A DNA stretch of 64,000 nt from contig BBFE01000005.1 in assembly GCA_001313085.1 (NCBI GenBank), positions 1-64,000 of the forward strand. The letters run 5' to 3'. Position numbers and translations under genes: made by a program. The stretch is from Paenibacillus sp. JCM 18996 (GTDB lineage Bacteria; Bacillota; Bacilli; Paenibacillales; NBRC-103111). Numbering within the stretch: the first letter of the stretch is position 1; each line of letters opens with the position of its first letter. Below, in pieces: positions 19,294 to 29,591 of the stretch. The notes beneath the pieces are model-generated. The model searched no databases and was not told where the DNA came from. It saw only the letters and a program-made list of their open reading frames with translations.

Positions 19294-19890
19294 ATGAGTG
19301 AGAAAAGAAAATTTGATTATAACGACTATTTAGAGTTTGCCATGTATGCTCTTGCTGTCATCTGTATGGTTTACTTCATGTCGAAAGGGAATGTGGCGAA
19401 GACATTGGAGCCTTTTTTTATCATTGTCGTCTTGTTCGTGCTCAGAATGGTGCATAAACACACCAAAGTACAATTGATTCCTGCTCTGCGGTTTTCCGTG
19501 CTGCTGTTCATTTTTTATTACGATGTTTCTGGCCAATGAATTCGGATTGTACTCCGCCATACCATATCTGGATAAGTTCGAACATTTGTATTCCGGGGTC
19601 ATCCTTTGCTTTGTGGGAATTCTTCTGTATGAACATATCGCTGAAATGAAGGATGATAGCCCGCTTTTTTTTACTAAGAAAAGCGTTTATTTCAGTTTTA
19701 TTTTTTTTCGGTGGCTATGGCCGGGTGTTGGGAAATATATGAGTTCACGGGGGATCAGCTTTTCGGTCTGACCAGTCAAAACGGAAGCCTGATGGACACG
19801 ATGACCGATATCATATGCGGGACGATTGGAGCGATAGTCACCAGCCTGTGGTTATTTTATTTCAAGGTGCGTGAGCATGCTGAGAAATAA
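19294..19890 (+). CDS. multi-pass membrane protein, YjdF/DUF2238-like
   Basis: ATG at 19294 follows AGGGGGAGACGC. About 198 residues with five or six helices. Blocks recall the YjdF/DUF2238 family: FLANEFGLYSAIPYLDKFEH (polar DKFEH between helices), GCWEIYEFTGDQLFG and a C-terminal SLMDTMTDIICGTIGAIV. Charged residues inside helices suggest a transport or enzymatic role. Two T-run errors (near 19520 and 19700) split it into three frames. Function in the family is not established. Confidence 0.7.
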
Positions 19891-19902
19891 TTGTGGATCA
19901 GG

Positions 19903-19926
19903 AACCGGAGAGACCCTCCGGTTTTT
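19903..19926 (+). terminator. rho-independent terminator
   Basis: AACCGGAG pairs with CTCCGGTT around AGACC, followed by TTT. Confidence 0.75.
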
Positions 19927-20119
19927 GCATTAACGGGTTGAGCGAGACGTTGAGGGATGGAGAGGGGTTGTCCCATGCGGCTCGGGCGGCATCCCTGCTT
20001 AAGTTTGGATCCGGCCTGTTTCAATCCAAGAATAAAAGGTTAAATAAATAGTTGTTTCTTTTTTTGTAAGTTTTAACCGTATAATACTCTTGTATCTTAA
20101 CAGGCAAGGAGTATTGAGG

Positions 20120-20576
20120 TTGGGAAGAATAGATATCCAGAATGTAATTGAATTGCTGTTGGAGCGCTCTGGCAGCACGGTGCAGGTGTCGATCGAGTCG
20201 AATTTTCCAGGCCATCGTTTTGTCGGCGGCAAATACAATATGGGATCCCATTCAGTGACTCTTTTTTATGAAAGAAATTGAAGACCAGTGTCTATGGATG
20301 TTTTCGTCTTTGAAATATATGAAGGAATATTTGATGGTTATTTTAGCCCATGAGCTTGGGCATGCGGAGGATCCGTATTTAAGTGATCTGGCCGATAAGT
20401 GGGATGAAGCTGAAGACGGCGCGATCCGCAACCGGATTGCTCTGCAAATTGAAGAAAATGCCTGGGCCTATGCCGAAAAGGTGCTGCCTGACGTGGATCC
20501 AAGCTTTATCAAGACGATCATTTTTTTTCATTCTTTGCGTTCCTACAGGGAAGACATCCGGGTACAGTCAGCATAA
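20120..20576 (+). CDS. small HExxH putative metallopeptidase
   Basis: TTG at 20120 follows CAAGGAGTATTGAG. About 150 residues, no signal peptide. The zinc-binding motif is HELGH in VILAHELGHAEDPYLSD, on a predicted helix near residue 75, followed by an Asp/Glu-rich segment and IALQIEENAWAYAEK, whose Glu may be the third zinc ligand (gluzincin-like). The first half has strand-like YNMGSHSVTLY. The T run near 20263 and the A/T run near 20521 carry extra bases. I know no characterised homologue; a cytoplasmic zincin or an ImmA-like protease are options. Confidence 0.65.
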
Positions 20577-20606
20577 CCAATCCTCTCGAGCGATCATCAA
20601 CTATAG

Positions 20607-20642
20607 AGCCTATAGATCCAAATGGATCTGAGGCTTTTTTTT
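20607..20642 (+). terminator. rho-independent terminator
   Basis: AGCCT and AGATCC pair with GGATCT and AGGCT, followed by eight T. Confidence 0.85.
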
Positions 20643-20784
20643 GACGATAGTTTAAGTTTGGAGAGAGGCGCACTTTTCCGGTCTGGTCGTCCGTCGTGTT
20701 GTGCCTCAACGCGTTTTCAAAAAAAATGGATAATTCCAAAAGCAAAAGTCCACAATAAGCTTGCTGCAGAAAGGAGGGTGGGAA

Positions 20785-20949
20785 ATGGACAAGGAAACAA
20801 GGGAAGGAATCGAAAATTTGGAATCCACGGTGGAAGCCTCAGATTTAACGACCACACCTGAAGGCGTAAGACAATATGTGGATTTAATCGGTGACCAGCA
20901 TCTTAACAGGTATGGAACCGAAACTTCGGACGCGGAAAATAAGAGTTGA
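20785..20949 (+). CDS. small acidic protein of unknown function
   Basis: ATG at 20785 follows AAGGAGGGTGGG, an excellent ribosome binding site. 54 residues, intact, acidic (pattern MDKETREGIENLESTVEASD, later EGVRQYVDLIGDQ). No membrane segment or cysteine. A clean terminator follows 16 bases after the stop, so this is very likely a real monocistronic gene. Function unknown. Confidence 0.7.
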   Translation: MDKETREGIENLESTVEASDLTTTPEGVRQYVDLIGDQHLNRYGTETSDAENKS

Positions 20950-20964
20950 TCTGTGAGATTGATT

Positions 20965-20987
20965 TCCCCGGAAACGGGGATTTTTTT
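20965..20987 (+). terminator. rho-independent terminator
   Basis: TCCCCG pairs with CGGGGA around GAAA, followed by seven T. Confidence 0.9.
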
Positions 20988-21146
20988 CTTACAGTCAGTG
21001 TTAGGACTCGCGGGATGGTACCAGGAATTTCAATTAATCCTATTAAAGGGGTAGGAATAAGGTTCATTTCAGGTTATAATCTTGATTGTACATATTATTC
21101 TAAGGTATACTTTTCTCGACAAATAAGACGAATAAGGAGTCGGATC

Positions 21147-22083
21147 ATGGAAAAAAAACACTTATTTTCGGTCATAAGAACCCGGACACAGATACTATTT
21201 GCTCCGCAATTGCGTATGCGGATTTAAAGACCAAGCTGGGGCTGGGCGTTGAAGCTGTCCGTCTGGGAAGCGTAAACGGGGAAACACAGTTTGCTTTGGA
21301 CCATTTCAAGGCACAGGCTCCTCGTCTTGTCGAAACGGTAGCGGGCGAAGCAAAAGGCGTGATCCTTGTCGACCACAATGAACGCCAGCAAAGTGCGCCT
21401 GACATCGACCAGGTTCAGGTTCTGGAGGTCATTGACCACCACAGGATCGCTAATTTTGAAACAAGCGCTCCTTTATATTACCGTGCTGAGCCGGTTGGCT
21501 GCACAGCGACCATCCTAAAGAAATTATACAAGGAAAACGGCATCGCATCGAGAAAAAAACATTGCTGGACTTATGCTGTCTGCTATTATTTCGGATTCTC
21601 TCCTGTTTAAATCGCCGACCTGCACGGAAGAAGATGTGGCAGCCGCTCGCGAATTAGCCGAAATTGCTGGTGTGAACGCTGAAAGCTACGGCTTGGATAT
21701 GCTGAAAGCAGGCGCGGATTTAAGTGACAAAAGCATCAGCCAGCTCATTTCCCTGGATTCCAAGGAATTCCAAATGGGCGGCTCCAAAGTGGAAATCGCT
21801 CAAGTAAACGCAGTAGATACCAACGATGTGCTGTCCCGTCAATCGGAGCTCGAAGACGCACTTACGAACATCATCACAGAAAAAAGGTCTGGACTTGTTC
21901 CTCTTTGTTGTGACGGATATTCTGAATAACGATTCCGTAGCGATCGCGCTTGGACGTGCCGCCGATGCGGTGGAGAAAGCTTACAATGTTACACTTGTGG
22001 ACAACAAAGCGGTGCTGAAAGGCGTAGTTTCCCGCAAATCGCAAATCGTTCCTGTTTTAACGGATATTTTGAATAAACAATAA
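21147..22083 (+). CDS. ppaC: manganese-dependent inorganic pyrophosphatase (class C)
   Basis: DHH-family enzyme hydrolysing pyrophosphate to drive biosynthesis, usually essential. ATG at 21147 follows AAGGAGTCGGATC. About 310 residues, standard length. Conserved metal sites: [28 protein letters not shown] and the DHH triplet in [10 protein letters not shown], and [16 protein letters not shown]-terminal substrate domain ends [16 protein letters not shown]. Eight A at 21150-21157 need to be six for the start to join, and shifts lie near 21550 and 21885. Breakage of an essential, otherwise perfectly conserved gene is a strong argument that the shifts are technical. Confidence 0.95.
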
Positions 22084-22111
22084 TTCTTCAATTGCTTACT
22101 ATTCTCGTTAA

Positions 22112-22137
22112 GGTCGCGTAAGCCGCGGCCTTTTTTT
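22112..22137 (+). terminator. rho-independent terminator of ppaC
   Basis: GGTCGCG pairs with CGCGGCC around TAAGC (one G-T pair), followed by seven T. Confidence 0.85.
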
Positions 22138-22236
22138 CTTTACACATTCTTCAGAAACACCTATATACAAATTGCTCAGCAGCGGAGTATGATATGGATG
22201 GACTAAAAACTTTACCAGAAGGAGTTGAGTATTTGC

Positions 22237-22359
22237 ATGAGCAGTCAAAGTTCGTCAGAACCGGAGCCTGTCGGGAGCCAGAAGGAAGTCACCAATGAAC
22301 TAAGCGCCGCGATGATTTGGTTGCCGCATGAAATTTTATTCAACTCTTCCGGAGCATAG
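22237..22359 (+). CDS. possible 40-residue protein of unknown function
   Basis: ATG at 22237 lies 12 bases after AAGGAG. The frame is serine- and glutamate-rich at first (MSSQSSSEPEPVGSQKEVTN) and ends IWLPHEILFNSSGA. No homology recognised. The ribosome binding site spacing is a little long, so it may be non-coding. Confidence 0.35.
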   Translation: MSSQSSSEPEPVGSQKEVTNELSAAMIWLPHEILFNSSGA

Positions 22360-22402
22360 GTTTTAGTGTGACTTCCTCATAATTATGGAGGAGGTTGACA
22401 AG

Positions 22403-22966
22403 ATGGCAAAAAAAGAATTATTTTCAATGGAAAAAGGAATTCACAGAAGCTTCGAACATCCAAGGTTTTGATATTGAACTCAACCAGGAGAGCGCCAATC
22501 GCATTGACCGACTGGTCGATCATTACGAGAAAAGTATTGTATCTCATTTGGACGAAGAATATATCAGGAAGACGAGTTGGTCGGAACGGCTGGCTGACCG
22601 AATTGCCTTCTTTGGTGGCAGCTGGAGATTCATCATTTATTTCGCAATATTTCTGACGGTTTGGATTCTTTGGAATACATTGCCATTTACTCCTTTGCAT
22701 TTTGATCCGGCACCGTTCATCTTATTAAATTTATGCCTGTCGTTTGTTGCAGCTTTTCAAGCACCGATCATTATGATGAGCCAGAACAGACAGACCGCTC
22801 GGGACAAACATGAATCCATCATCGACTTTGCCATCAACTATAAAGCGGAACAGGAAATCGATGATATGCAGAGCCATCTGCACCGGATTGAAAGTCAACT
22901 TTTGGAAGTGAAAAAAAACTGCTGTTAGCCGTTGCCCCACAAATTAAACAGGATCCGGCGGAATAG
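22403..22966 (+). CDS. DUF1003 membrane protein
   Basis: ATG at 22403 follows GGAGGAGGTTGAC. About 185 residues. N-terminal soluble part, then two helices (WRFIIYFAIFLTVWILWNTL and FILLNLCLSFVAAFQAPIIM) and a C-terminal coiled-coil-like tail with MSQNRQTARDKHESIIDF, all hallmarks of DUF1003. Seven A near 22406-22412 should be six (start MAKKNYFQWKKEF), and eight A near 22911-22918 should be six, which restores the end LLAVAPQIKQDPAE and the stop at 22964. Function of the family unknown; membrane location clear. Confidence 0.85.
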
Positions 22967-22983
22967 CTTTATAACAAAACAAT

Positions 22984-23013
22984 CATGCTGCTGTCATTAT
23001 TGACGGCAGCATG
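22984..23013. repeat. hairpin-forming inverted repeat after the DUF1003 gene
   Basis: CATGCTGC pairs with GCAGCATG, and GTCA with TGAC inside, around TTAT. No T run follows on the plus strand, so it is not a classical terminator but may stabilise the transcript end. Confidence 0.5.
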
Positions 23014-23029
23014 CGTCGTGTTAAGGGGT

Positions 23030-23044
23030 TAATAATCATTCTCA
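23030..23044. promoter_or_regulatory. Fur-like box upstream of the VIT1-type transporter
   Basis: TAATAATCATTCTCA matches the Fur 7-1-7 consensus TGATAATnATTATCA at 12 of 14 positions. It lies 55 bases before the ATG at 23099. Confidence 0.45.
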
Positions 23045-23098
23045 TCGTATGCCGGTATGTGTAGCGAGTGAACCATTTATAAGAATGGAGTGGAAGAA

Positions 23099-23806
23099 AT
23101 GGATAACGAACAAAAAAAGTGCACATTGAAAAAAACATTTTGCGTCTACCGATTTGATCCGGGATATTGTGATCGGCATGTCGGACGGGCTAACCGTTCC
23201 CTTTGCTCTGGCAGCAGGATTGTCAGGCTCCGTTTCTGCGACTAACGTTGTCGTTATAGCCGGACTCGCTGAAATCGCAGCCGGTTCTATCGCAATGGGG
23301 CTGGGAGGTTATCTGGCTGCCCGAACGGACCAGGAGCATTATGCTAACGAGCTGGAGAGAGAACGAAGAGAAATAATAGAAGTTCCTGAGCGGGAAAAAG
23401 AAGAGGTGGCGGATTATTTGCGAAGCTGGGGACTGCGTGAACCCGATATCAAATCGGCAGTCGATGCGATAAGCGAAGATCCCGACAGATGGGTGGATTT
23501 CATGATGAAGCATGAGCTTGGACTGGAAGAGCCCGACCACAAGAGGGCGAGAAACAGCTCGTTTACCATCGGTATATCGTATATTGCAGGCGGACTTATC
23601 CCTTTGTCTCCTTACATGTTTATCCATCAGGCGAATGCCGCATTAATGACATCCGTCATCGCTACTTTAATCGCATTGTTTATTTTTTTGGGTATGTAAA
23701 GGGGAGGTTCACCGGTTCCCAGCCTTTTAAAAGCGCATGGCAAACCACTCTGGTCGGGGGATTGGCGGCGACAATCGCCTTTCTTGTGGCCAGGCTTATT
23801 TCTTAG
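23099..23806 (+). CDS. VIT1/CCC1-family Fe2+/Mn2+ transporter
   Basis: ATG at 23099 follows GGAGTGGAAG. About 235 residues. Corrected start reads VHIEKHFASTDLIRDIVIGM, and the family core is SDGLTVPFALAAGLSG with the conserved Asp and Pro. A cytoplasmic acidic segment with REIIEVPEREKEEVADYL and EDPDRWVDFMMKHELGL corresponds to the metal-binding region of this family. C-terminal helices run to GLAATIAFLVARLIS (stop 23804-23806). Three homopolymers carry two extra bases each (A near 23112 and 23129, T near 23681). Family members move ferrous iron or manganese out of the cytosol; the Fur-like box fits. Confidence 0.9.
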
Positions 23807-23910
23807 ACAGCGGAGATTTTTTTTAAAATTATGTAAATAGCTTTAATAATATTCTCATTTGGCATAAAATCATATGGACACTAATATAAGAAGAAAGGTC
23901 GGCGCAAATT

Positions 23911-24737
23911 GTGGACATCATTCAAACGTTAATTTTTTGCTATTATTCAAGGGATAACTGAGCTCTTTCCGATCAGCAGTGTGGCTCACGGCGTATTGAC
24001 ACCCTACGTGTTTCACTGGAATTTGAGCCAGGAGTTTCTCAAAGAGCATTTTTTTGCCGTATGTTGTTATGCTTCATTTAGGAACAGCCGTTGCTTTGTT
24101 GCTCTTTTTTCTGGAGAGAATGGGTTGAGATCATTAAATCCCTGTTCATCGGCAGTAAAAAAGTCCTTTTATTAATTATTATTGCAACTATACCGGCTGC
24201 CTTGCTGGGACTGATTTTTTTGAAAAAACCGCTGCGTCATATATTCAGTAATGTAACTTTCGCTGCTGTTTTTTTTAATTTTGAATGGTTTTTTTTCTAT
24301 TTTTTTGGAGAAAAAAAACTTCAGTCCAGAGGTACTAAAGAAATAGAAGATTTGACCGTTGGACAAGCTGTTATAATTGGTCTATTTCAGTCACTTGCCT
24401 TGATACCCGGCTTTTCACGCTCCGGTTCAAGTATGACCGCCGGTTTTTTGGATGGGACTTAAGCATGAAGCTTCTGCCCGTTTTTTTCAATGCTGCTGGC
24501 TACTCCTATCATTGCCGGCGCGAGCATTATTGAAGTACCCAAAATCATGAAATCCGGCACACATGGCTTACTGCAAATGTCTCTGCTTGGCGGATTGATG
24601 TCCGGGATTTTTTTGCTTTTCTAAGTGTGTGGATTCTGATGCGCTGGTTTAAAACAAATGAAATCAACGCAATGCGTCCATTTGCTTATTATTGCTGGAT
24701 CGTAGGCGTTTTAATTTTACTGAGTACATTATTATAA
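23911..24737 (+). CDS. uppP: undecaprenyl-diphosphatase (UppP/BacA family)
   Basis: Integral membrane phosphatase recycling undecaprenyl pyrophosphate for peptidoglycan synthesis and conferring bacitracin tolerance. GTG at 23911 (GTG GAC ATC) with AGAAAGG upstream. About 270 residues. Catalytic motifs: QGITELFPISSVAH near the start and PGFSRSGSSMTAGF near residue 165. Poly-T overcalls near 23933, 24051, 24217, 24270, 24288, 24300, 24443, 24480 and 24608 split it into many frames, the densest error cluster in the window. Ends with WIVGVLILLSTLL. A terminator follows. Confidence 0.9.
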
Positions 24738-24771
24738 CAATTAATTGATGGATTATAAGCCAATGGCAAAT

Positions 24772-24815
24772 ACAATCGGCCCGTGTTCAACTGAACAAGC
24801 CGATTGTATTTTTTC
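24772..24815. terminator. rho-independent terminator of uppP
   Basis: ACAATCGGC pairs with GCCGATTGT around an 18-base loop that itself contains GTTCA/TGAAC, followed by ATTTTTTC. Confidence 0.8.
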
Positions 24816-24891
24816 TTTCTCCGTTATGTTTTATGCATCCTGCTGTCAAGTCATTAACTCCATTAATCATTAAAATTTTCTGAATATTTTG

Positions 24892-24921
24892 TTGACGAAT
24901 TGTGATGGTTAAGAGTATAAT
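24892..24921 (+). promoter_or_regulatory. sigma-A-like promoter of the ROK regulator
   Basis: TTGACG (24892-24897) and TATAAT (24916-24921) with an 18-base spacer, 60 bases before the ATG at 24981. Confidence 0.6.
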
Positions 24922-24980
24922 TTTGTCAAAAGTTACTTTTTTCCAATAAAAAAAAGAAAGTACGCGAATGAGGTAACAGA

Positions 24981-26203
24981 ATGCTTAAGAACCGAACCGG
25001 CGATTTAAAGCTGATCCAGGAATTAAACCGATCCATCATCCTTAATATGATCCGGGAACATAGTCCGATCTCCCGCAGTGAAATCGCCAAAAGGAATAAA
25101 CTGAGTCCATCAACAGTTGCTTCTGCAGTGAATGAATTGATCCAGTCGGGATTGGTGTGCGAGAACGGCATGGGATCCTCCAGCGGCGGAAGAAGACCTG
25201 TCATGGTTAGTTTTACTCCGGATAACCACTTTCTGATCGGTATTTCAGTGTCGAACTTTGGAGTTACTATTGCGGAGATCAATTTGCAGGCTTCCATTCG
25301 CCGGATCAAGAAAATCACTCCTCCCGCCGATTTTTTTTGGCGAAAATGTAATGGCTCTGATCTTTAGCACCATTGAGGAGTTTATTAAGGATTACAACAA
25401 CATGGATAAATGCGTCGGCATATCGATCATCGTTCCCGGAATTGTCGATTCAAGACACGGTATCGTCCATTATAATTCCAAATTAAAAAATGGAAAACGT
25501 GCACCTGAAGGACAGAGTGGAAAGCCGTTTCCGGATTAAAACATGGATAGAGAACGATATGAATGCCATTGTGCTGGCGGAGAAGAAGTTCGGACAATAC
25601 GGCGGGTTCCAAAACCTGATTTATATTTCGATGGGAGGAGGGGTAGGAGCGGGAGTTATCCTGGGAGACTCCGTTCTTCGCGGAAGCCGCGGAGGTGCCG
25701 GGGAGTTCGGCCACACCACCGTGAACAGCAGCGGTTTGCTTTGTGAATGCGGAAACAGGGGCTGCCTCGAGAACTATATCAGCTGGCCGGCGATCCGGGC
25801 CCGTATTGCAAATATGTATGCCAATGCACAATCTCCGCAGATTCATCTATGGGCTGAAGGAACTGCGGAACTAACCCCGGCGGATTTCTATCGGGCGGTG
25901 GAGGATGGCGATTCTATCGCGAATAAGATCCTGGATGAAACGGTCACTTATATGGGAGTCGGCATTGTTAACCTGGTGAACCTGTTCAATCCGGATATCA
26001 TTATTATTGGCGGGGAGATGGTGGGCGAGGATGGGATTTTGCTCGCCAAACTGCAGGATTACATTAAGCGGCATGCGCTAGGCTTCTCCACTGAAGGACT
26101 TCAGATTTGCAACAGCTCGCTGGGAGAGAATGAAGACATAATTGGCGCAGCTGCCGTACTGCTGCAGGATTACTTTCAATTTTCGTTGTCTTCTGAGCAT
26201 TGA
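24981..26203 (+). CDS. ROK-family transcriptional repressor (NagC/XylR type)
   Basis: ATG at 24981 after GAGGTAACAG. About 405 residues. N-terminal winged helix (SEIAKRNKLSPSTVASAVNE) binds DNA; the rest is a ROK sugar-binding domain with the zinc-binding signature CECGNRGCLENY, preceded by MGGGVGAGVILGDSVLRG. Eight T at 25330-25337 and an A run near 25485 carry errors. It heads a cluster of sugar importer, oxidoreductases, isomerase and sugar kinase, so it is presumably the local repressor released by a pathway sugar or by a phosphorylated intermediate. Confidence 0.92.
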
Positions 26204-26385
26204 CACCAATACTTGCTTCACATGATGCATACTTTATCCAATCTTCGAACAAAGTTAGACAGATCTCCGGCTCGTCATTAACTCTGCATGGAGGTGAATG
26301 GCCAAACTTTTATAAAGCGCTTAATATGGAATTTTTTTTCCAATGAATTCTTATTTAAAACAAATTTTAACATGGAGGTAATAAG

Positions 26386-27664
26386 ATGAAAAAAACGTCT
26401 TGGTTTGACTTTAAGCTTGTTGCTGCTCTCCAGCTCGGTTCTTGGCGCCTGCAGTAAACCGGCAGATTCTTCATCAAAAAAAGCGGTGACGGCAAGAAAG
26501 TAACGTTAAATGTGGCTCTGTGGGATGAAAACGTGACCGATGTAATGAAGAAAAGCATTGAAGTGTATAAGAAAGATCACCCCAATGTCGATGTCAAAGT
26601 TACTTATACTCCATGGTCTGATTATTGGAGCAAGCTGAAGACCAGTTTGGCTGGTAAAAGCGGCCCTGATGTATTTTGGATGAATGGACCTAACATTTAC
26701 AGATATGCCGCCGACGGTTTGGTAAAGGACATCCAGCCGATGATTGAGGCCGATAAAATTGACACCGGAAATTATACTAAGGCTCTGGTGGATTTGTATA
26801 CGTATAAGGGCCACCTGTACGGCTTGCCTTATTTCCTGGATTCCGTCGGTCTTTTTTTACAACAAGGAGCTGTTTGATAAAGCCGGAGTGAAGTACCCGG
26901 ATGAATCCTGGACATGGAGCTCGATCGAGGAAAACGGCGCCAAGCTCACTGACAAGCAAAAAAGGGGTCTACGGCTATATCGCTCCAATCGGGAACCAGA
27001 ACGGCTATTATAATCTGATTCACCAAGCCGGCGGCTTCGTTATCACTCCGGATAAAACAAAGTCAGGCTTCGATTCGCCGGAGACGCTTTCCGCGTTTCA
27101 ATGGATGACGGACTTGATGAAGAAAGGCATTTCTCCAGGGGGACAGCAGCAGCTGGAAACCGAGCCGCTTCAACTGTTCGGTTCAGGTAAGGCAGCGATG
27201 TTTCCTGCCCTTTCGGTCAACGCTCCTCAGCTTAATAAAATGCTCGGGGACAAGCTGGCCGTCGCTCCGCTGCCCAAAGGAAAGCAAAGCGCCAGCATTG
27301 TCCACGGCTTGAGCTGGGTGATGAACAACAATACCCAGTACGACAAAGAAGCGTGGGATTTAATCAAAGTACTCTCCGGCCAAGAGGGAGAGAAGCTGCT
27401 TGCCAATTCGGGGTTCTCGATCCCGGCGCTAAAGGGCACAGAGGACGGCTGGGTCAAATCGATCCCTTCCTTAAAGCTGCAAGTGTTTACCGACAGCCTG
27501 AAATTCGGTGTCGCTTATCCGGTTTCCAAGAATACTGCGGAATGGCAGGATGCCGAAACCAAGGAAATACAAGCGGCATTCCTGGGCAAAAAAAACCTTT
27601 GAAGAAGCCACCAAAAAACGTAGCGTCCAAAATGAACGAGGTACTGCAGAAGGAAAAAAGATAA
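26386..27664 (+). CDS. CUT1 ABC importer, sugar-binding lipoprotein
   Basis: Extracytoplasmic solute-binding protein of the UgpB/MalE group (family 1). ATG at 26386 follows GGAGGTAATAAG. Lipoprotein signal MKKRLGLTLSLLLLSSSV with lipobox LGAC near residue 20 after run correction. Mature part has the typical TPWSDYWSKLKTSLAGKSG, GPDVFWMNG and a C-terminal ETKEIQAAFLGKKTFEEA. About 425 residues. Shifts at A/T runs near 26388, 26475, 26853, 26955 and 27588. First of three transport genes; the ligand is probably an oligosaccharide or sugar derivative. Confidence 0.92.
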
Positions 27665-27745
27665 ATAATTCTTTTAACCCGGAAGGAAGGCAAGAAGCGA
27701 GCTTTAAGCCTTCCCGCCCAATTAAACTTTCCAGGTGGTGATAAG

Positions 27746-28703
27746 ATGAGCCAAACGATGCCTGAGGCAGGCGGAAACAAAGGAGCTCTTTCTTCAAAAA
27801 AAACGAAAAAATCTCGGAGATGGCGATAAAAGAAGCGTTCTACGGGTATCTGTTCGTCGCGCCGGTCGTCCTGGGGCTTGCATTCTTTTACTCGCTGCCC
27901 GCTTTGATCTCCTTGGGAGTCTCTTTCACGAAATGGGACGGAGTGTCGAGCGCTGAGTTCATAGGGTTGGATAATTTCACAGCTTTAATGAAAGATGATA
28001 AATTTATCCGCTCCATCGTGAACACATTGTTATACACCATCGGTACGGTTCCTTTCTCCATAGCCTTGGCTACTCTTCTGGCCGTACTGCTGAATCAAAA
28101 AAAATCAAGGGGATGGTCATGTACCGGACGCTCTATTTTATCCCGGTGATTACTATGCCCATTGCGGTAGGTATGGTATGGAAATGGCTGTACAATTCCG
28201 AGTTCGGATTGATCAATTATATTATGGGTTATTTGCACCTTCCGCAGCCCAACTGGTTGTTTGATGAAAAAAAATTCGCCTTGTTTTCCATTGTTCTGGT
28301 CAGTGTCTGGTCGAGTGTCGGGAATCATGCGGTCATCCTGCTGTCCGGCCTCCAGGGCATCTCGTCCTCTTACTACGAAGCCTCATCTCTGGATGGAGCC
28401 AGCCCATTCGCACAATTTCGCCATATTACCTTGCCCTTGCTCACGCCCAGTTTGTTTTTCGTCCTGATCATTGCATTAATCAATTCGCTGCAGGTGTTCG
28501 ACCTGATTTTTTATCATGATGGGCAAGCAGGAGGCGCTTCTGGACAGTACCCGCACGGTCGTCTACAACGTATGGGAGAACGGTTTCAAGTATTTTAACA
28601 TGGGCTATGCGTCCGCTCAGGCGTGGCTGCTGTTTATCGTGATCCTTGTCATAACGGTCATCCAGTTGTATTTTCAGAAAAAAAATGGGTCCACTACCAG
28701 TAA
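27746..28703 (+). CDS. CUT1 ABC importer, inner membrane permease (MalF/UgpA type)
   Basis: ATG at 27746 follows GGTGGTGATAAG. About 315 residues, six helices (first GYLFVAPVVLGLAFFYSLPA). The ATPase-contacting EAA loop is YEASSLDGASPFAQFRHITL. Corrected end is QKKWVHYQ, stop 28701-28703. Four A/T runs (near 27797, 28098, 28266, 28508 and 28680) cause shifts. No ATP-binding subunit follows. Confidence 0.92.
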
Positions 28704-28717
28704 AGGAGGAGCGCCCG

Positions 28718-29557
28718 ATGTCTTATGAGGTTCGTGAAAGAAACAAAAAAAATACTGGTGCATCTGATATTGATTGTTGGGGCTGTGGTGATGATCACTC
28801 CTTTCTTTTGGATGCTCACCACCTCGCTCAAATCTTATGCCGAATCCATGAAGGTCCCGCCGAAGCTGTTGCCGTCCGTCTGGCACTTTGAAAATTACAA
28901 GGCGGTCATAGACAAGATGGACTTCATCCGTTATTACCTGAATACGATATTCGTTACCGTAAGCCGCACGGCAGGGCAGTTGGTGCTATGCTCACTAGCC
29001 GCGTACTCGTTTGCAAGGTTGAGGTTTCCCGGGAAAAAACCTGCTGTTCATCGGAATTCTGAGCGTATTGATGGTACCTTCACAGGTAGTGTTGATTCCG
29101 AATTTCGCTATTATGAAGCAGTTGAATTGGTTGGACACCTTTTACGCGCTAATCGTTCCGGGCATCTTCAGCGCTTTCGGCACGTTTCTGATGAGACAGT
29201 TTTTTTATGACTTTGCCGTTTGACCTGGACGAAGCGGCGAAGATTGACGGATGCTCGTATTTCGGCATTTATTGGAGGATATTTTTTTACCGCTGTCGAA
29301 ATCCGCTCTTGTGTCGCTCGCCATTTTTTTACGATTCTGGCTTCCTGGAATGACCTGCTGTGGCCGCTCATTATGACAAGCTCCGATAATATGCGGGTAT
29401 TGACTATAGCATCGCATCCTTTCAGGGGCAGCACGGAACGGATTACCCTTTATTGATGGCCGGAGCGCTCATGGCGACTTTGCCGATGATTATCATGTTT
29501 ACTTTGTTCCAGCGGTATTTTATCGAAGGAATTGCGATGAGCGGGATTAAGGGGTAA
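28718..29557 (+). CDS. CUT1 ABC importer, inner membrane permease (MalG/UgpE type)
   Basis: ATG at 28718 follows AAAGGAGGAGCGCCCG. About 277 residues, six helices starting [20 protein letters not shown]. The EAA loop is [20 protein letters not shown]. Ends [14 protein letters not shown], the usual permease C-terminus of this group. Shifts near 28745, 29033, 29203 and 29283. Spaced 14 bases after the first permease, so translated from the same message. Confidence 0.92.
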
Positions 29558-29591
29558 CGATTGATTTTGAGAAAAAGGGAGATGGAATCCT

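Noticed and set aside
26311..26326. TATAAAGCGCTTAATA as a cre site before the 26.4 kb importer
   Set aside because: It is a short palindrome but misses four consensus positions, so it was not listed as a site.
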